A DNA stretch of 64,000 bases, from positions 3,827,501 through 3,891,500 of the forward strand of contig NZ_CP086136.1 in NCBI RefSeq assembly GCF_017565645.3, in the 5' to 3' direction. The position numbers and the translations under genes were made by a program. Positions 54,213 through 63,193 of this stretch are shown piece by piece. The DNA is from Bradyrhizobium barranii subsp. barranii. Lineage in GTDB: Bacteria; Pseudomonadota; Alphaproteobacteria; Rhizobiales; Xanthobacteraceae. The notes under the pieces were generated by a model that was not told the origin of the DNA, did no database searches, and saw only the letters and a program-made list of their open reading frames with translations. The first letter of the stretch is position 1. Each line of letters begins with the position of its first letter.

Positions 54213-55271
54213 GTGTCGCAGAATCAAGCATCCAACCCGGCCGACGCCAAGCCAACCACTGTCGTGAGCCGTATCGCGGCGCTGATTCCGGGAATCCTCC
54301 TGTGCATCGCCGTGGCCGGTATCTCGGCTTTGCTCGAACGGGCCGAGCTGGGTGTCTTCGAGCACCCCTATGTCGAAGCGCTGGTGATGGCGATCCTGCT
54401 CGGGATGGCGCTGCGCAGCTTCTGGAAACCGGCGCCGCGCTGGCAGGCCGGTGTCGCCTTCAGCGCCAAACAGCTGCTCGAAGTCGCGGTCATGCTGCTG
54501 GGGGCCTCGATCAGCTTCGCCGCTATCGCGGCTTCCGGCGTGGCGCTGCTGGCATCGATCGCCGCGGTCGTCGTGATCGCGCTCTGCGTCTCCTTCGGCC
54601 TCAGTCGCATGCTGGGCCTGTCGACGCGGCTCTCGATCCTGATCGCCTGCGGCAATTCCATCTGCGGCAATTCCGCGATCGCCGCCGTGGCGCCGATCAT
54701 CGGCGCCAACAACGACGAGATCGCGTCCTCGATTTCCTTTACGGCGATCCTCGGCGTGATGATGGTGCTGGGCCTGCCGCTGCTGATTCCGCTGCTGCAA
54801 TTGTCGGCCACGCAATATGGCATCCTCGCAGGCCTGACCGTCTATGCGGTGCCGCAGGTGCTTGCGGCAACGGTCCCGGCCGGGCTCGTCTCGACGCAGA
54901 TCGGCACGCTGGTGAAGCTGATGCGCGTGTTGATGCTCGGGCCCGTCGTCGTCGGTCTCTCCCTGGTCGCCTCGCGCTGGCAGACCGGCGCCAAGAAATC
55001 CAATGTCGGCTTCTTCCGCCTGGTCCCCTGGTTCATCCTCGGCTTCCTTGCGCTGGCGACTCTGCGCTCCCTGGAGATCGTGCCGGGCACGGTGGTCGGG
55101 CCGGTGACGAAGATCACGAGCTTCCTGACGGTGGTTTCGATGGCCGCGCTCGGCCTTGGCGTCGACGTGAAGGTGCTGGCGAATGTCGGGGGCCGCGTAA
55201 CCGCGGCGGTGACACTGTCGCTGATGCTGCTGCTAGGGATCAGCATCGCGCTGGTGCACTGGTTCAAGTGA
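54213..55271 (+). CDS. YeiH-family putative sulfate/sulfite exporter (UPF0324)
   Basis: A 352-residue membrane protein with about ten segments. The family signature AILLGMALR and the ACGNSICGNSAIAAVAP loop are present, with VYAVPQVLAAT in the second half. GTG 54213 follows GGGAGAG. Members are linked by context to sulfonate and sulfite metabolism. It lies next to the Ssu-like importer but on the other strand. Confidence 0.85.
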   Translation: MSQNQASNPADAKPTTVVSRIAALIPGILLCIAVAGISALLERAELGVFEHPYVEALVMAILLGMALRSFWKPAPRWQAGVAFSAKQLLEVAVMLLGASISFAAIAASGVALLASIAAVVVIALCVSFGLSRMLGLSTRLSILIACGNSICGNSAIAAVAPIIGANNDEIASSISFTAILGVMMVLGLPLLIPLLQLSATQYGILAGLTVYAVPQVLAATVPAGLVSTQIGTLVKLMRVLMLGPVVVGLSLVASRWQTGAKKSNVGFFRLVPWFILGFLALATLRSLEIVPGTVVGPVTKITSFLTVVSMAALGLGVDVKVLANVGGRVTAAVTLSLMLLLGISIALVHWFK

Positions 55272-55302
55272 GGGGGAGCACAGCGGCTGCGAACTCCTCT
55301 TG

Positions 55303-55445
55303 CTTCTCCCCTTGTGGGAGAAGGTGGCGCGAAGCGCCGGATGAGGGGTTCTATCCGCGAGTCCGAACTGAGAGGGGAGTTTGCCGAAGCAGCCCCCTCA
55401 TCCGCCTTGCCTTCGGCAAGGCACCTTCTCCCACAAGGGGAGAAG
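55303..55445. repeat. Extragenic inverted repeat with nested hairpins
   Basis: CTTCTCCCCTTGTGGGAGAA (55303 on) pairs with TTCTCCCACAAGGGGAGAAG ending at 55445. Inner arms GGATGAGGGG / CCCCTCATCC also pair. Same architecture as the element at 20501 but a different sequence family. It lies between convergent genes and may serve as a two-way terminator. Confidence 0.8.
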
Positions 55446-55475
55446 GGAAGTAAGAGCGCAATCGTAGATGGGGCG

Positions 55476-56348
55476 CTAAATCACATCCGCCAGCGAATGC
55501 CCATGCAGCTCGATGTTGAGCCCTTGCATGCCCATGTCGCTGATCTCGCCGCCCATCGCCTTCAGGCTCTCCTCGCGGATTAGTGACATCAGCCCGCGAC
55601 GGAGCGCCAAAAACTCCGACGACATCATCATCGATTGCTGCCGCGGCCGCTCCAGCGGGATCGGGATTTCCGCCTTGATCGAGCCGGGGCGGGCCGTCAT
55701 GCAGTAGACGCGGTCGGAGAGGAAGATGGCTTCATCGATGTCGTGGGTGACGAACAGCACCGAGATCTTCAGCCGTTGCCACATGTTGGTAAGGATCTGC
55801 TGCATGATGACGCGCGTCTGCGCGTCGAGCGCGCCGAAGGGCTCGTCGAGCAGCAGCACCTTTGGTCCCGTGGCGAGCGCGCGGACGATGCCGACGCGCT
55901 GCTTCATGCCGCCGGAGAGCTTTTCCGGATAATGCTTTTCGAAGGCCTCGAGCCCCGCGAGCCCGAGCAGCGTGCGCGCCGCGCGCTCGCGCTGGGAGCG
56001 CCCCATGCCGCGCATCTTCAGGCCGAACTCGACGTTCTCCCGCACCGTCTTCCACGGAAACAGCGAATATTGCTGAAATACCATGCCGCGCTCGGCGCTG
56101 GGGCCGTTGACCCGCTCGCCGTCGACCGTGACTACACCGGTGGTCGGCTTGAGGAATCCCGCAACAGCATTGAGCAGCGTCGACTTTCCGCAACCGGAGG
56201 GGCCGACGATCGAGACGAACTCGCCGGGCTTCACATGAATCTGCGTATCGGTGACGGCCTGTACCGGTCCCTCGATGCTCTCATAGCTGAGGGAGAAATT
56301 CCTGACCTCGATATGGCCCTGCGGTGCTTTGGTCAGGATTTCGTTCAT
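55476..56348 (-). CDS. ABC transporter ATP-binding protein, Ssu/Tau/Nrt type
   Basis: A 290-residue ATPase. Walker A GPSGCGKST, Q-loop FQQYSLFPW, signature LSGGMKQRV, Walker B LLLDEPFGALD and switch THDIDEA. The FPWKTVRENVEFGLK segment is typical of taurine, sulfonate and nitrate importers. ATG 56348 overlaps the permease stop by four bases. Last gene of the three-gene importer operon. Confidence 0.9.
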   Translation of the reverse strand: MNEILTKAPQGHIEVRNFSLSYESIEGPVQAVTDTQIHVKPGEFVSIVGPSGCGKSTLLNAVAGFLKPTTGVVTVDGERVNGPSAERGMVFQQYSLFPWKTVRENVEFGLKMRGMGRSQRERAARTLLGLAGLEAFEKHYPEKLSGGMKQRVGIVRALATGPKVLLLDEPFGALDAQTRVIMQQILTNMWQRLKISVLFVTHDIDEAIFLSDRVYCMTARPGSIKAEIPIPLERPRQQSMMMSSEFLALRRGLMSLIREESLKAMGGEISDMGMQGLNIELHGHSLADVI

Positions 56349-57256
56349 TTTAGCCTCCACGGCATCACCAACTGCCCGGCGCCCCTGATAAGCAGGCTCG
56401 ATCCAAGGCCAAGCACGCCGATCGCGATCATGCCGAGCGCGATGTCGGCATACTGGACAAGGGAATAGGCCTCCCAGGTGAAGTAGCCGATGCCGTACTG
56501 GCCCGAGATCATCTCGGCGGCGATCAGCGACACCCAGGCCACGCCCATACCGACGGTGAGGCCGGTGAAGATGTGCGGCATCGAAGCTGGAAAATACACC
56601 TCGCGGAAGATCGAGCGCTCGCGCGCGCCGAGACATTGCGCGGCGCGCACCAGCACGGGATCGACCAGCGACATGCCATGCAGCGTGTTGACCAGGATCG
56701 GGAAGAACGCACCGAGGAAGGTGATGAAGACGATGCTCTGCTCGTTGGTCGGCCAAAGCATGATCGCCATCGGCACCCAGGCGATTGCCGGGATCGGCCG
56801 CAGCACCTCGGCCACTGGGAAGATGATCTCGTGCACCAGCTTGAAGCGACCCATGATCAGGCCGAGCGGCACGCCGACCACCGCCGCGAGCGTGAAGCCG
56901 AACAAGATGCGCCGGCAGCTCAGGAGGATGTGCAGCAGGAATTTGGGATCGTGGATCGCCTTGGTGAAGCTGGCATAGACCGCGAGCGGCGAGGGCACGT
57001 TGGTGAAGCGCACGAAGAACACGACGCGATAGGTCGTGAGCAGGTGCCAGACCAGCAGGAAGGCGAGCAGCGATATGATGCCGATCGCCGTCGCGCGTAG
57101 CCCCGCCCGATTGAGCCGGTACCAGCGCAGCGCGAGCGTGCCGAAGGAAGGCGGTGTCGCGGGCGGGGAAGGGGCGGGCACGGGGTCCGCCTCGGCGATT
57201 GCGGTTGCTGCCGGCATGCTGTCCTCGGGATGTCTGACGAGGGCGGGACTGCTCAC
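56345..57256 (-). CDS. ABC transporter permease, Ssu/Tau/Nrt type
   Basis: About 303 residues with six membrane segments. The conserved EAA-loop equivalent is LVRAAQCLGARERSIFREVY FPASMPH. GTG 57256, in a GTGA overlap with the binding-protein stop and behind GGAGG, is chosen; an internal ATG at 57217 is an alternative. It is the membrane channel for the ligand carried by the binding protein. Confidence 0.88.
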   Translation of the reverse strand: MSSPALVRHPEDSMPAATAIAEADPVPAPSPPATPPSFGTLALRWYRLNRAGLRATAIGIISLLAFLLVWHLLTTYRVVFFVRFTNVPSPLAVYASFTKAIHDPKFLLHILLSCRRILFGFTLAAVVGVPLGLIMGRFKLVHEIIFPVAEVLRPIPAIAWVPMAIMLWPTNEQSIVFITFLGAFFPILVNTLHGMSLVDPVLVRAAQCLGARERSIFREVYFPASMPHIFTGLTVGMGVAWVSLIAAEMISGQYGIGYFTWEAYSLVQYADIALGMIAIGVLGLGSSLLIRGAGQLVMPWRLK

Positions 57257-58686
57257 GTCTTGCCTCCGCCGACCGCCGCCTTCACCGCATCGTCGAAGCC
57301 GAGCACCTTGCCATTGATCTTGGCGGCATAGGCTTCGGCGTCCTTCTTGAGCAGGAACGGCGCGACCTCGCCGTTGCCGACCGCGAAGAAGGCCTGGTCG
57401 GCGAACAGCTTGATTCCACGGGTGGTGTCGAAGACGTAGGCGACGTTGATCTTCTTGCTCTTGGCCTTGTAGTCGGAATAGGCCCCTAACGTGCACGCTG
57501 CGGAAGCAAACGGCAGGATACCGGCATCGTCGACCCAGACCTCGCCGGCCTTGCGCGGGTCGGTGATCGGCTTCTTGCAGAACGAGTCTTCGCCCGTGAT
57601 CTCGTAATTCCTGGTGCTCGCAAGCTGGGTGTCATAGTCGAGCTTCATCTCGGCGTAGGCCTTGCGGATGTAGGAATCATCCACCCACTTCTTCGGATCG
57701 AACTCCTTCATGCGGCCGAGATTCTGCAAAACCTTGACGTCGGTCGCGGCCGCGTCGATGAGCGCCGGTTTTACCGTGGGATCCGTGGTCATGTTGCCGC
57801 TGGGACCGAGGAAGATGTAGACGACTTCCTTGTTGATGCCAGTCCACTCCTGGATCTTTTCGGCCGCGAGCTTGGGATCGTCGCGCAGCCACTGGTTGGC
57901 GGCAATCAGCGCCTTGAAGTAGGCAACGACGACCTCCGGATATTTCTCGGCGAAATCGGTGCGGACCACGATGCCGTGGAAGGTCGGCAGATTGGTCTCA
58001 ACGCCGTCAAAAATCTTGCGTGCGAAGCCGCGGAACGGCAGCAGCTCGGCGAAGGGGACGAAGTCGGCGTGCGCGTCGATCTTCTTCTCCTGCAGATTGG
58101 TCGAGCCGACCTCCGGGCTCTGGCTGACGAGCTGGAAGAAGTCGGAGGCGTAACCGCGGTCCTGCATCGCCTTCAGCACCATGCCGTGCGCGGCCGAGCC
58201 GAACGGCACGCTGACGAGCTTGCCCTTGAGATCGGCGAGATCGAAATAGGGCGAGTCCTTGTGGACCACGAGCCCGTTGCCGGAGCCGGACAGGCTGTAG
58301 GCGGCCACGCCGATCAGGCGGCTCTTGCTCTCCGGATTGCTCTCGAAGGTGAAGCCGTTCACGATCAGCGGATAGTCGCCCATCATGCCGATCTGGAGCT
58401 TGTTCGCCATCATCGCATTGGTGACGGGCGGGCCGGAGGTGAAGTTCTGCCACTCCAGCTCGAACTTGATATTGGCGTATTTGCCGTCCTTCGGCAGATA
58501 TTTCTCGAGGAGATGCAACTGCCGGATGACGACGCCGGCGGTCACCGTGTTGGTCGTGGTGTCCTGCGTTCCAATGCCAAGGGTGACGGTTTCCGCCAAG
58601 GCCGGCTGCGCGATCAGAAGCGCCAGCGAGGTCACCGACATCGCGATCGAGAGCGTGGGAAGATGGCGGACCATTCTCATCCTCAT
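57253..58686 (-). CDS. ABC transporter substrate-binding protein, NMT1/SsuA-like
   Basis: A 477-residue periplasmic protein, longer than SsuA or TauA. Signal peptide (PTLSIAMSVTSLALLIA, cleaved after ALA). The mature part starts ETVTLGIGTQDTTTNTVTAG and includes IGMMGDYPLIVNGF and LVSVPFGSAAHGMVLKAM. The extra C-terminal domain (SFCKKPITDPRKAGEVWVDD) is not usual for sulfonate receptors. A CAACTAATCG motif lies 74 bp upstream. Confidence 0.88.
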   Translation of the reverse strand: MRMRMVRHLPTLSIAMSVTSLALLIAQPALAETVTLGIGTQDTTTNTVTAGVVIRQLHLLEKYLPKDGKYANIKFELEWQNFTSGPPVTNAMMANKLQIGMMGDYPLIVNGFTFESNPESKSRLIGVAAYSLSGSGNGLVVHKDSPYFDLADLKGKLVSVPFGSAAHGMVLKAMQDRGYASDFFQLVSQSPEVGSTNLQEKKIDAHADFVPFAELLPFRGFARKIFDGVETNLPTFHGIVVRTDFAEKYPEVVVAYFKALIAANQWLRDDPKLAAEKIQEWTGINKEVVYIFLGPSGNMTTDPTVKPALIDAAATDVKVLQNLGRMKEFDPKKWVDDSYIRKAYAEMKLDYDTQLASTRNYEITGEDSFCKKPITDPRKAGEVWVDDAGILPFASAACTLGAYSDYKAKSKKINVAYVFDTTRGIKLFADQAFFAVGNGEVAPFLLKKDAEAYAAKINGKVLGFDDAVKAAVGGGKT

Positions 58687-58760
58687 TCGGTTGGATGTGC
58701 TGTGGTTGCCATGATTGGGTGAGGCCGCGGGTAGGGCAAATCCGGAGTGACCGTCGCAGT

Positions 58761-58770
58761 CGATTAGTTG
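58761..58770 (-). promoter_or_regulatory. CAACTAATYG motif, site 1 (importer operon)
   Basis: CAACTAATCG on the minus strand, 74 bp upstream of the binding-protein ATG. First of four copies near this cluster. Confidence 0.55.
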
Positions 58771-58839
58771 CCGGGAAAAGCTGATTGCATACTCCTTGGG
58801 CAGTCCTGCACTATAAAGCCACTTGCCTGTGCATCGACC

Positions 58840-59613
58840 CTAGTCGCCGCTCTGGCCGCGCATCTCCTCGAGAGCATCGGCCCGGCACACCACGATCTGC
58901 GAGCGCTTGGTGACGACGATTCCCTTCTCCTGCATCCGTTTCAGGCTGATCGTGACCCATTGCCTGGTCGCGCCGACCATGTGAGCGATGTCGGCATGGG
59001 TGAAGGCCGCCGCGATCACCCGGCCGTCGGCATCCTCGACGCCGTAGAGCTCGACCAGATGCAGCAGAAGATGCGCGAGGCGCTGCGTGATCGAGCGCGT
59101 TCCCAGCATCTGTGCCAGCGCCGAATAGCATTTGCCCTTGAAGGTGAGGCCTTCAATGAGGCCGATGGCGAGGTTCGGGATCTCCACGGCAAGGGACCGC
59201 AGCTCCTTTCCGGGGAGGTGCACGACGCTGCAATTGCTGGATGCGACGCCGGACCATTGATGCACCGTGCCCTCGAACACTTCGGGCCCGCCGACGAAAT
59301 TGCCGACATGCCAATAGGCCAGCGTGATCTCGCGTCCGAGCGGCGAATTGTAGAACACGCGGATGCGGCCGCTCTCGATCAGCCAGATGCCGTCATGCTT
59401 GCCGCCCTGGCTGAACAGCGTCTGGCCGCGGTTGAGCACCTTTCGCCGGCCCTGCTTCAGCACCAGCTCCCGCTCGCGCTGGCTGAGCTTGTCCATCAGC
59501 GGCGGCGGTCCGCCGATCCATTGCTGGTTCTCGGTCAGCAGCAGCGAGGAGCCTCCGGCAGGCCGGACCGTTGCGGGAACCGTCCCGCGAACCACATTGG
59601 CCGCCTGCAACAT
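58840..59613 (-). CDS. Crp/Fnr-family transcriptional regulator
   Basis: A 257-residue protein: N-terminal extension, cyclic-nucleotide-binding-like barrel (LFSQGGKHDGIWLIESGRIR, LAYWHVGNFVGGPEVFEGTV), long helix and HTH (FTHADIAHMVGATRQWVTIS LKRMQ). No FNR-type cysteine cluster is seen; a few isolated cysteines are present (SNCSVVH, GKCYSAL). It lies amid the redox genes and is the leading candidate to bind the CAACTAATYG motif. Confidence 0.88.
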   Translation of the reverse strand: MLQAANVVRGTVPATVRPAGGSSLLLTENQQWIGGPPPLMDKLSQRERELVLKQGRRKVLNRGQTLFSQGGKHDGIWLIESGRIRVFYNSPLGREITLAYWHVGNFVGGPEVFEGTVHQWSGVASSNCSVVHLPGKELRSLAVEIPNLAIGLIEGLTFKGKCYSALAQMLGTRSITQRLAHLLLHLVELYGVEDADGRVIAAAFTHADIAHMVGATRQWVTISLKRMQEKGIVVTKRSQIVVCRADALEEMRGQSGD

Positions 59614-59675
59614 CGTTTGCCTCCGGAACGTTCAAATCGTTCTAAAGAGGAGCAATGTCCGTGCCAGCTTTACTC

Positions 59676-59785
59676 CGCTGTCGTCGCCCGGCTTGACCGC
59701 GCGACCCAGTATTCCAGAGGCAGCAATGGGTTACGGATAGGCCGCGGCGTACTGGATTCCCCGCTTTCGCGGGGAATGACAACGG
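59676..59785. repeat. Extragenic repeat with CCCGGCTTGACCG block
   Basis: GTCGTCGCCCGGCTTGACCG, then CCCAGTATTCCAGAGG, a spacer, then TACTGGATTCCCCGCTTTCG and CGGGGAATGACA. This is a familiar Bradyrhizobium element, partly degenerate here. It lies between the Crp and DUF971 genes. Confidence 0.65.
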
Positions 59786-59807
59786 AGCAAGGGGAACGGT
59801 CGAACCC

Positions 59808-60110
59808 CTACCGCCCCGCCAAACTCAGCAGATACGGCTTGGGATAAATCCCCCTGTTATGCCCATCCGAAAACGAGATGTTCAGCCCGTAGCCGAGATC
59901 GCCGATCTCGGTGATGGCGATGCCGGGAAAGCGTTCGGGGAAGCGATCGTCGAAGCGGGCGCGAGTGCAGTGGGCGCATTTGCAGGAGAGACGGAGCCGC
60001 TCGGCAGCGATCCCGACCACATCGTCCTGCGTGATGCGGACGACGAGCGTCGCGAGATCGGCGCTGGCTTCGTAGTCGGCCACAGTCGGCGCCACCAAGG
60101 TCATGGTCAT
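59808..60110 (-). CDS. DUF971-domain protein
   Basis: A 100-residue protein with a single DUF971 fold (the N-terminal domain of gamma-butyrobetaine hydroxylase and of some ApbC/Mrp proteins). Conserved cysteines in LRLSCKCAHCTRARFDDRF form a possible zinc or Fe-S site (C-x-C-x2-C). ATG 60110 follows AGGTTTGTC. Members often occur beside Fe-S-enzyme genes, which fits this cluster. Confidence 0.85.
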   Translation of the reverse strand: MTMTLVAPTVADYEASADLATLVVRITQDDVVGIAAERLRLSCKCAHCTRARFDDRFPERFPGIAITEIGDLGYGLNISFSDGHNRGIYPKPYLLSLAGR

Positions 60111-60158
60111 GACAAACCTCCAGCTTCTTTCTATGTCGGCGCGGGCGCGCACGAATAG

Positions 60159-60168
60159 CAACTAATTG
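60159..60168. promoter_or_regulatory. CAACTAATYG motif, site 2 (DUF971 gene)
   Basis: CAACTAATTG inside the near-palindrome GCAACTAATTGC (60158-60169). It is 48 bp upstream of the DUF971 ATG on the opposite strand and also lies in the fpr promoter region. Confidence 0.55.
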
Positions 60169-60222
60169 CCGGCGCGGACGCGTGGCCGTCTGCCTCCTCT
60201 TCGGTCATCGCCACCAAATTTG

Positions 60223-60232
60223 AAACTAATCG
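60223..60232 (+). promoter_or_regulatory. CAACTAATYG motif, site 3 (ferredoxin reductase gene)
   Basis: AAACTAATCG, nine of ten matches to site 1, 78 bp upstream of the fpr ATG. Confidence 0.45.
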
Positions 60233-60310
60233 ACCGGGAATTTCACTTCCGAATTGCCGGACTCTGCTCTCTCCGAAACCTTGTGCGCCAACGATGGCTG
60301 AGGAGAGACC

Positions 60311-61084
60311 ATGAGCGCATTTCAGAAGGAAACGGTTTTATCGGTCCGGCACTGGACCGACTCCCTGTTCAGCTTCATCGCGACGCGCGATCCCGGCTTT
60401 CGCTTCCAGAACGGCCAGTTCGCGATGATCGGGCTGGAAGTCGAGGGCAAGCCGTTGATGCGGGCCTACAGCATGGCCAGCGCCAATCACGAGGAGGCGC
60501 TCGAATTTTTTTCGATCAAGGTGCAGGACGGTCCGCTGACCTCGCGTCTCCAGAAGATCCGGGAGGGCGACATCATCCTGGTCGGCCGCAAGGCGACGGG
60601 CACGCTGATCACCGGCAACCTCATTCCGGGCAAACGCCTGCTGCTGCTCTCGACCGGGACCGGGCTCGCGCCCTTCGCCAGCCTGATCAAGGACCCCGAC
60701 GTCTATGAGAATTACGAGACCATCGTGCTCGCCCATGGCTGCCGCCAGGTTTCGGAACTCGCCTATGGCGAGCACCTCGTCGATGGCCTGCGCAATCACG
60801 AATTCTTCGGTCCGCTGATCCGCGACAAGCTCGTCTACTACCCGACCGTGACCCGCGAGCCGTTCAAGAACCGTGGCCGCATCACCGACCTGATCGCCTC
60901 CAACCAGCTGTTCGACGACATCGGGCAATCAGGCCTCGATATCGAGACCGATCGCATCATGCTGTGCGGCAGCCCGGCGATGCTCGAGGAACTCCCCGCG
61001 ATGTTCGCCGCGCGCGGCTTCGTCGAGGGCAATCACAGCCAGCCCGGCCATTTCGTCGTTGAAAAGGCCTTCGTCGAGCGCTGA
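60311..61084 (+). CDS. fpr: Ferredoxin-NADP reductase
   Basis: A 257-residue flavoenzyme. FAD binds through RAYSMAS and the GPLTSRLQKI stretch; NADP through LLLLSTGTGLAPFASLI. The C-terminus (HFVVEKAFVER) is the bacterial Fpr type. It transfers electrons between NADPH and ferredoxin, plausibly the dicluster ferredoxin at 62958. GAGGAGAGACC precedes ATG 60311. Confidence 0.94.
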   Translation: MSAFQKETVLSVRHWTDSLFSFIATRDPGFRFQNGQFAMIGLEVEGKPLMRAYSMASANHEEALEFFSIKVQDGPLTSRLQKIREGDIILVGRKATGTLITGNLIPGKRLLLLSTGTGLAPFASLIKDPDVYENYETIVLAHGCRQVSELAYGEHLVDGLRNHEFFGPLIRDKLVYYPTVTREPFKNRGRITDLIASNQLFDDIGQSGLDIETDRIMLCGSPAMLEELPAMFAARGFVEGNHSQPGHFVVEKAFVER

Positions 61085-61106
61085 GGCGCAAATCGCGTCC
61101 CGGCGA

Positions 61107-61116
61107 CAACTAATTG
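61107..61116 (+). promoter_or_regulatory. CAACTAATYG motif, site 4 (AprA-like operon)
   Basis: CAACTAATTG, identical to site 2, lies 68 bp upstream of the AprA-like ATG. Confidence 0.6.
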
Positions 61117-61184
61117 CTATCGCCGGAACGCCCCCTGAACAAATCTGATGCAAAGGCGCCGGACCGGCGAACCAGGAGCAAGTG

Positions 61185-62927
61185 ATGGCACTAGATGAGA
61201 TCGTCGACGGACTTTCGGAGGTTTCCTGCGACGTGCTCGTCATCGGCGGCGGCACGGCCGGCCCGATGGCAGCGCTGAAAGCAAAGCTGAAGAACCCGAA
61301 GGCCAATGTCGTCCTGCTCGAGAAGGCCAACGTCAAGCGCTCCGGCGCGATCTCGATGGGCATGGACGGGCTCAACAACGCTGTCATCCCCGGCTACGCG
61401 ACGCCGGAGCAGTACACCAAGGAAATCACCATCGCCAACGACGGCATCGTCGATCAGAAGGCGGTCTATAAATACGCGCAGAATTGCTACAAGATTATCG
61501 AAGAGCTCGACAGTTTCGGCATCCGCTTCCTGAAGAACGAGAACGGCGATTACGCCGTCAAGAAGGTGCACCACATCGGCACCTACGTGCTGCCGATGCC
61601 GAACGGCGAGACGGTCAAGAAAGCGCTCTATCGCCAGCTCCGCCGCGCCCGCATCCTGATCTCCAACCGCTACATGGCGACGCGGCTGCTGAAATCCGCC
61701 GACGGCCGCATCGCCGGTGCGATCAGCGTCAACACCCGCACCGCTGAGATGCTGGTGATCAAGGCCAAGGCCGTGATCCTCTGCATGGGCGCCGCCGGCC
61801 GTCTCGGTCTGCCGACCTCCGGCTACATGTTCGGCACCTACGAGAACGCCGCCAATTCCGGCGATGGCTATGCGATGGCCTATCACGCCGGCGCCGCGCT
61901 CGCGAACCTCGAATGCTACCAGATCAATCCGCTGATCAAGGATTATAACGGCCCGGCCTGCGCCTATGTCGCCGGTCCCTTCGGCGCCTTCACCGCCAAC
62001 AACGAGGGATCACGCTTCATCGAGTGCGACTACTGGTCCGGCCAGATGATGCTGGAGTTTTACAACGAACTGCTGTCAGGCAAGGGCCCGGTGTTCCTCC
62101 AGCTCAAGCATCTCCATCCCGACACCATCTCGGAGATCGAATCCACGCTGCACAAGGTCGAGCGTCCCACGCGCGGCCTGTTCCAGCAGGGGCGCGGGGT
62201 CGACTACCGCAGCGAGTCGATCGAGATGCACATCTCCGAGATCGGCTTCTGCTCCGGCCACAGCGCCTCCGGCGTGTTCGTGGACGACAACGCCCGCACG
62301 ACGGTGCCCGGCCTTTACGCCGCCGGCGACATGGCGAGCGTGCCGCATAATTACATGCTGGGCGCCTTCACCAACGGATCGGTCGCCGGCATCGACGCGA
62401 TGGAGTTCGCCGACAGCCACGACTTCGCGGAATTCGACGCCGCCGATGTCGCCAGGGAGCGCGACCGCGTGCTGGCGCCAACGAAGCGCGAGGATGGCAT
62501 TCCGCCGAACCAGGTCGAGTACAAGACCCGCCGCCTCGTCAACGATTATCTCCAGCCGCCGAAGGTCACCCGCAAATACGAGCTCGGCATGCGCCGCCTG
62601 GCCGAGACGCGGCAGGACATGCAGGAGCATATGATCGCCCGTAACGCGCACGAGCTGCTTCGTGCGCTCGAAGTGCAGTCGATCATGGATTGCGCCGACA
62701 TGGCGGTGCACGCCTCGTTGTACCGCGAGGAAAGCCGCTGGGGCCTCTATCACTGGCGCACGGATTTCCCGGAGAAGGACAACGAGAACTGGTTCTGCCA
62801 CACGCTGCTCTCCAAGCAGAACGGCAAGATGACCAGCGAGAAGCGCGCCGTGGAGCCCTATGTCGTGCCGATCGCCGAGGACGAGAAGGACCTCTACGAC
62901 AAGCAGCGCATCCGCGCCTCCGCCTGA
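61185..62927 (+). CDS. AprA-like / fumarate-reductase-type flavoprotein
   Basis: A 580-residue FAD enzyme. VLVIGGGTAGPMAALKAK binds FAD, LLEKANVKRSGAISMGMDG is the AprA-like variant of the flavin loop, and GLYAAGDMASVPHNYMLGAF closes the FAD site. The helical domain ends with many charged residues. It is commonly labelled succinate dehydrogenase flavoprotein, but the lack of sdh partners and the downstream dicluster ferredoxin make an adenylylsulfate-reductase-like heterodimer more likely. AprA residues for APS binding were not confirmed, so the substrate is unknown. AGGAGC precedes the ATG. Confidence 0.82.
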   Translation: MALDEIVDGLSEVSCDVLVIGGGTAGPMAALKAKLKNPKANVVLLEKANVKRSGAISMGMDGLNNAVIPGYATPEQYTKEITIANDGIVDQKAVYKYAQNCYKIIEELDSFGIRFLKNENGDYAVKKVHHIGTYVLPMPNGETVKKALYRQLRRARILISNRYMATRLLKSADGRIAGAISVNTRTAEMLVIKAKAVILCMGAAGRLGLPTSGYMFGTYENAANSGDGYAMAYHAGAALANLECYQINPLIKDYNGPACAYVAGPFGAFTANNEGSRFIECDYWSGQMMLEFYNELLSGKGPVFLQLKHLHPDTISEIESTLHKVERPTRGLFQQGRGVDYRSESIEMHISEIGFCSGHSASGVFVDDNARTTVPGLYAAGDMASVPHNYMLGAFTNGSVAGIDAMEFADSHDFAEFDAADVARERDRVLAPTKREDGIPPNQVEYKTRRLVNDYLQPPKVTRKYELGMRRLAETRQDMQEHMIARNAHELLRALEVQSIMDCADMAVHASLYREESRWGLYHWRTDFPEKDNENWFCHTLLSKQNGKMTSEKRAVEPYVVPIAEDEKDLYDKQRIRASA

Positions 62928-62957
62928 TCCACCGCACCATCGCAACAGGAGACAAAA

Positions 62958-63191
62958 ATGCCTCTCGCATCCTATCAGACGTCGGTTCCGGTGGTCGTCG
63001 ACGACGCCAAATGCATCGCCGACAAGGGCTGCACCGTGTGCGTCGACGTCTGCCCGCTCGACGTGCTCCGCATCAGCGACATGACCGGCAAGGCCTACAT
63101 GGCCTATGACGAGTGCTGGTACTGCATGCCCTGCGAGGCGGATTGCCCGACCGGCGCCGTCACCGTCAACATTCCCTATCTGTTGAGGTGA
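62958..63191 (+). CDS. AprB-like dicluster 4Fe-4S ferredoxin
   Basis: A 77-residue ferredoxin with two clusters: C-x5-C-x2-C-x3-CP (residues 19, 25, 28 and 32) and C-x2-C-x2-C-x3-CP (53, 56, 59 and 63). The C-x5-C spacing in the first cluster resembles AprB. It follows the flavoprotein by 30 bp, so the two likely form a complex in the cytosol, with electrons supplied or taken by Fpr. Confidence 0.9.
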   Translation: MPLASYQTSVPVVVDDAKCIADKGCTVCVDVCPLDVLRISDMTGKAYMAYDECWYCMPCEADCPTGAVTVNIPYLLR

Positions 63192-63193
63192 TC

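Noticed and set aside
61182..62927. Simple assignment of the flavoprotein to succinate dehydrogenase/fumarate reductase (sdhA/frdA)
   Set aside because: No cytochrome b or Sdh iron-sulfur partner is adjacent; the partner is a dicluster ferredoxin and the flavin loop is AprA-like.
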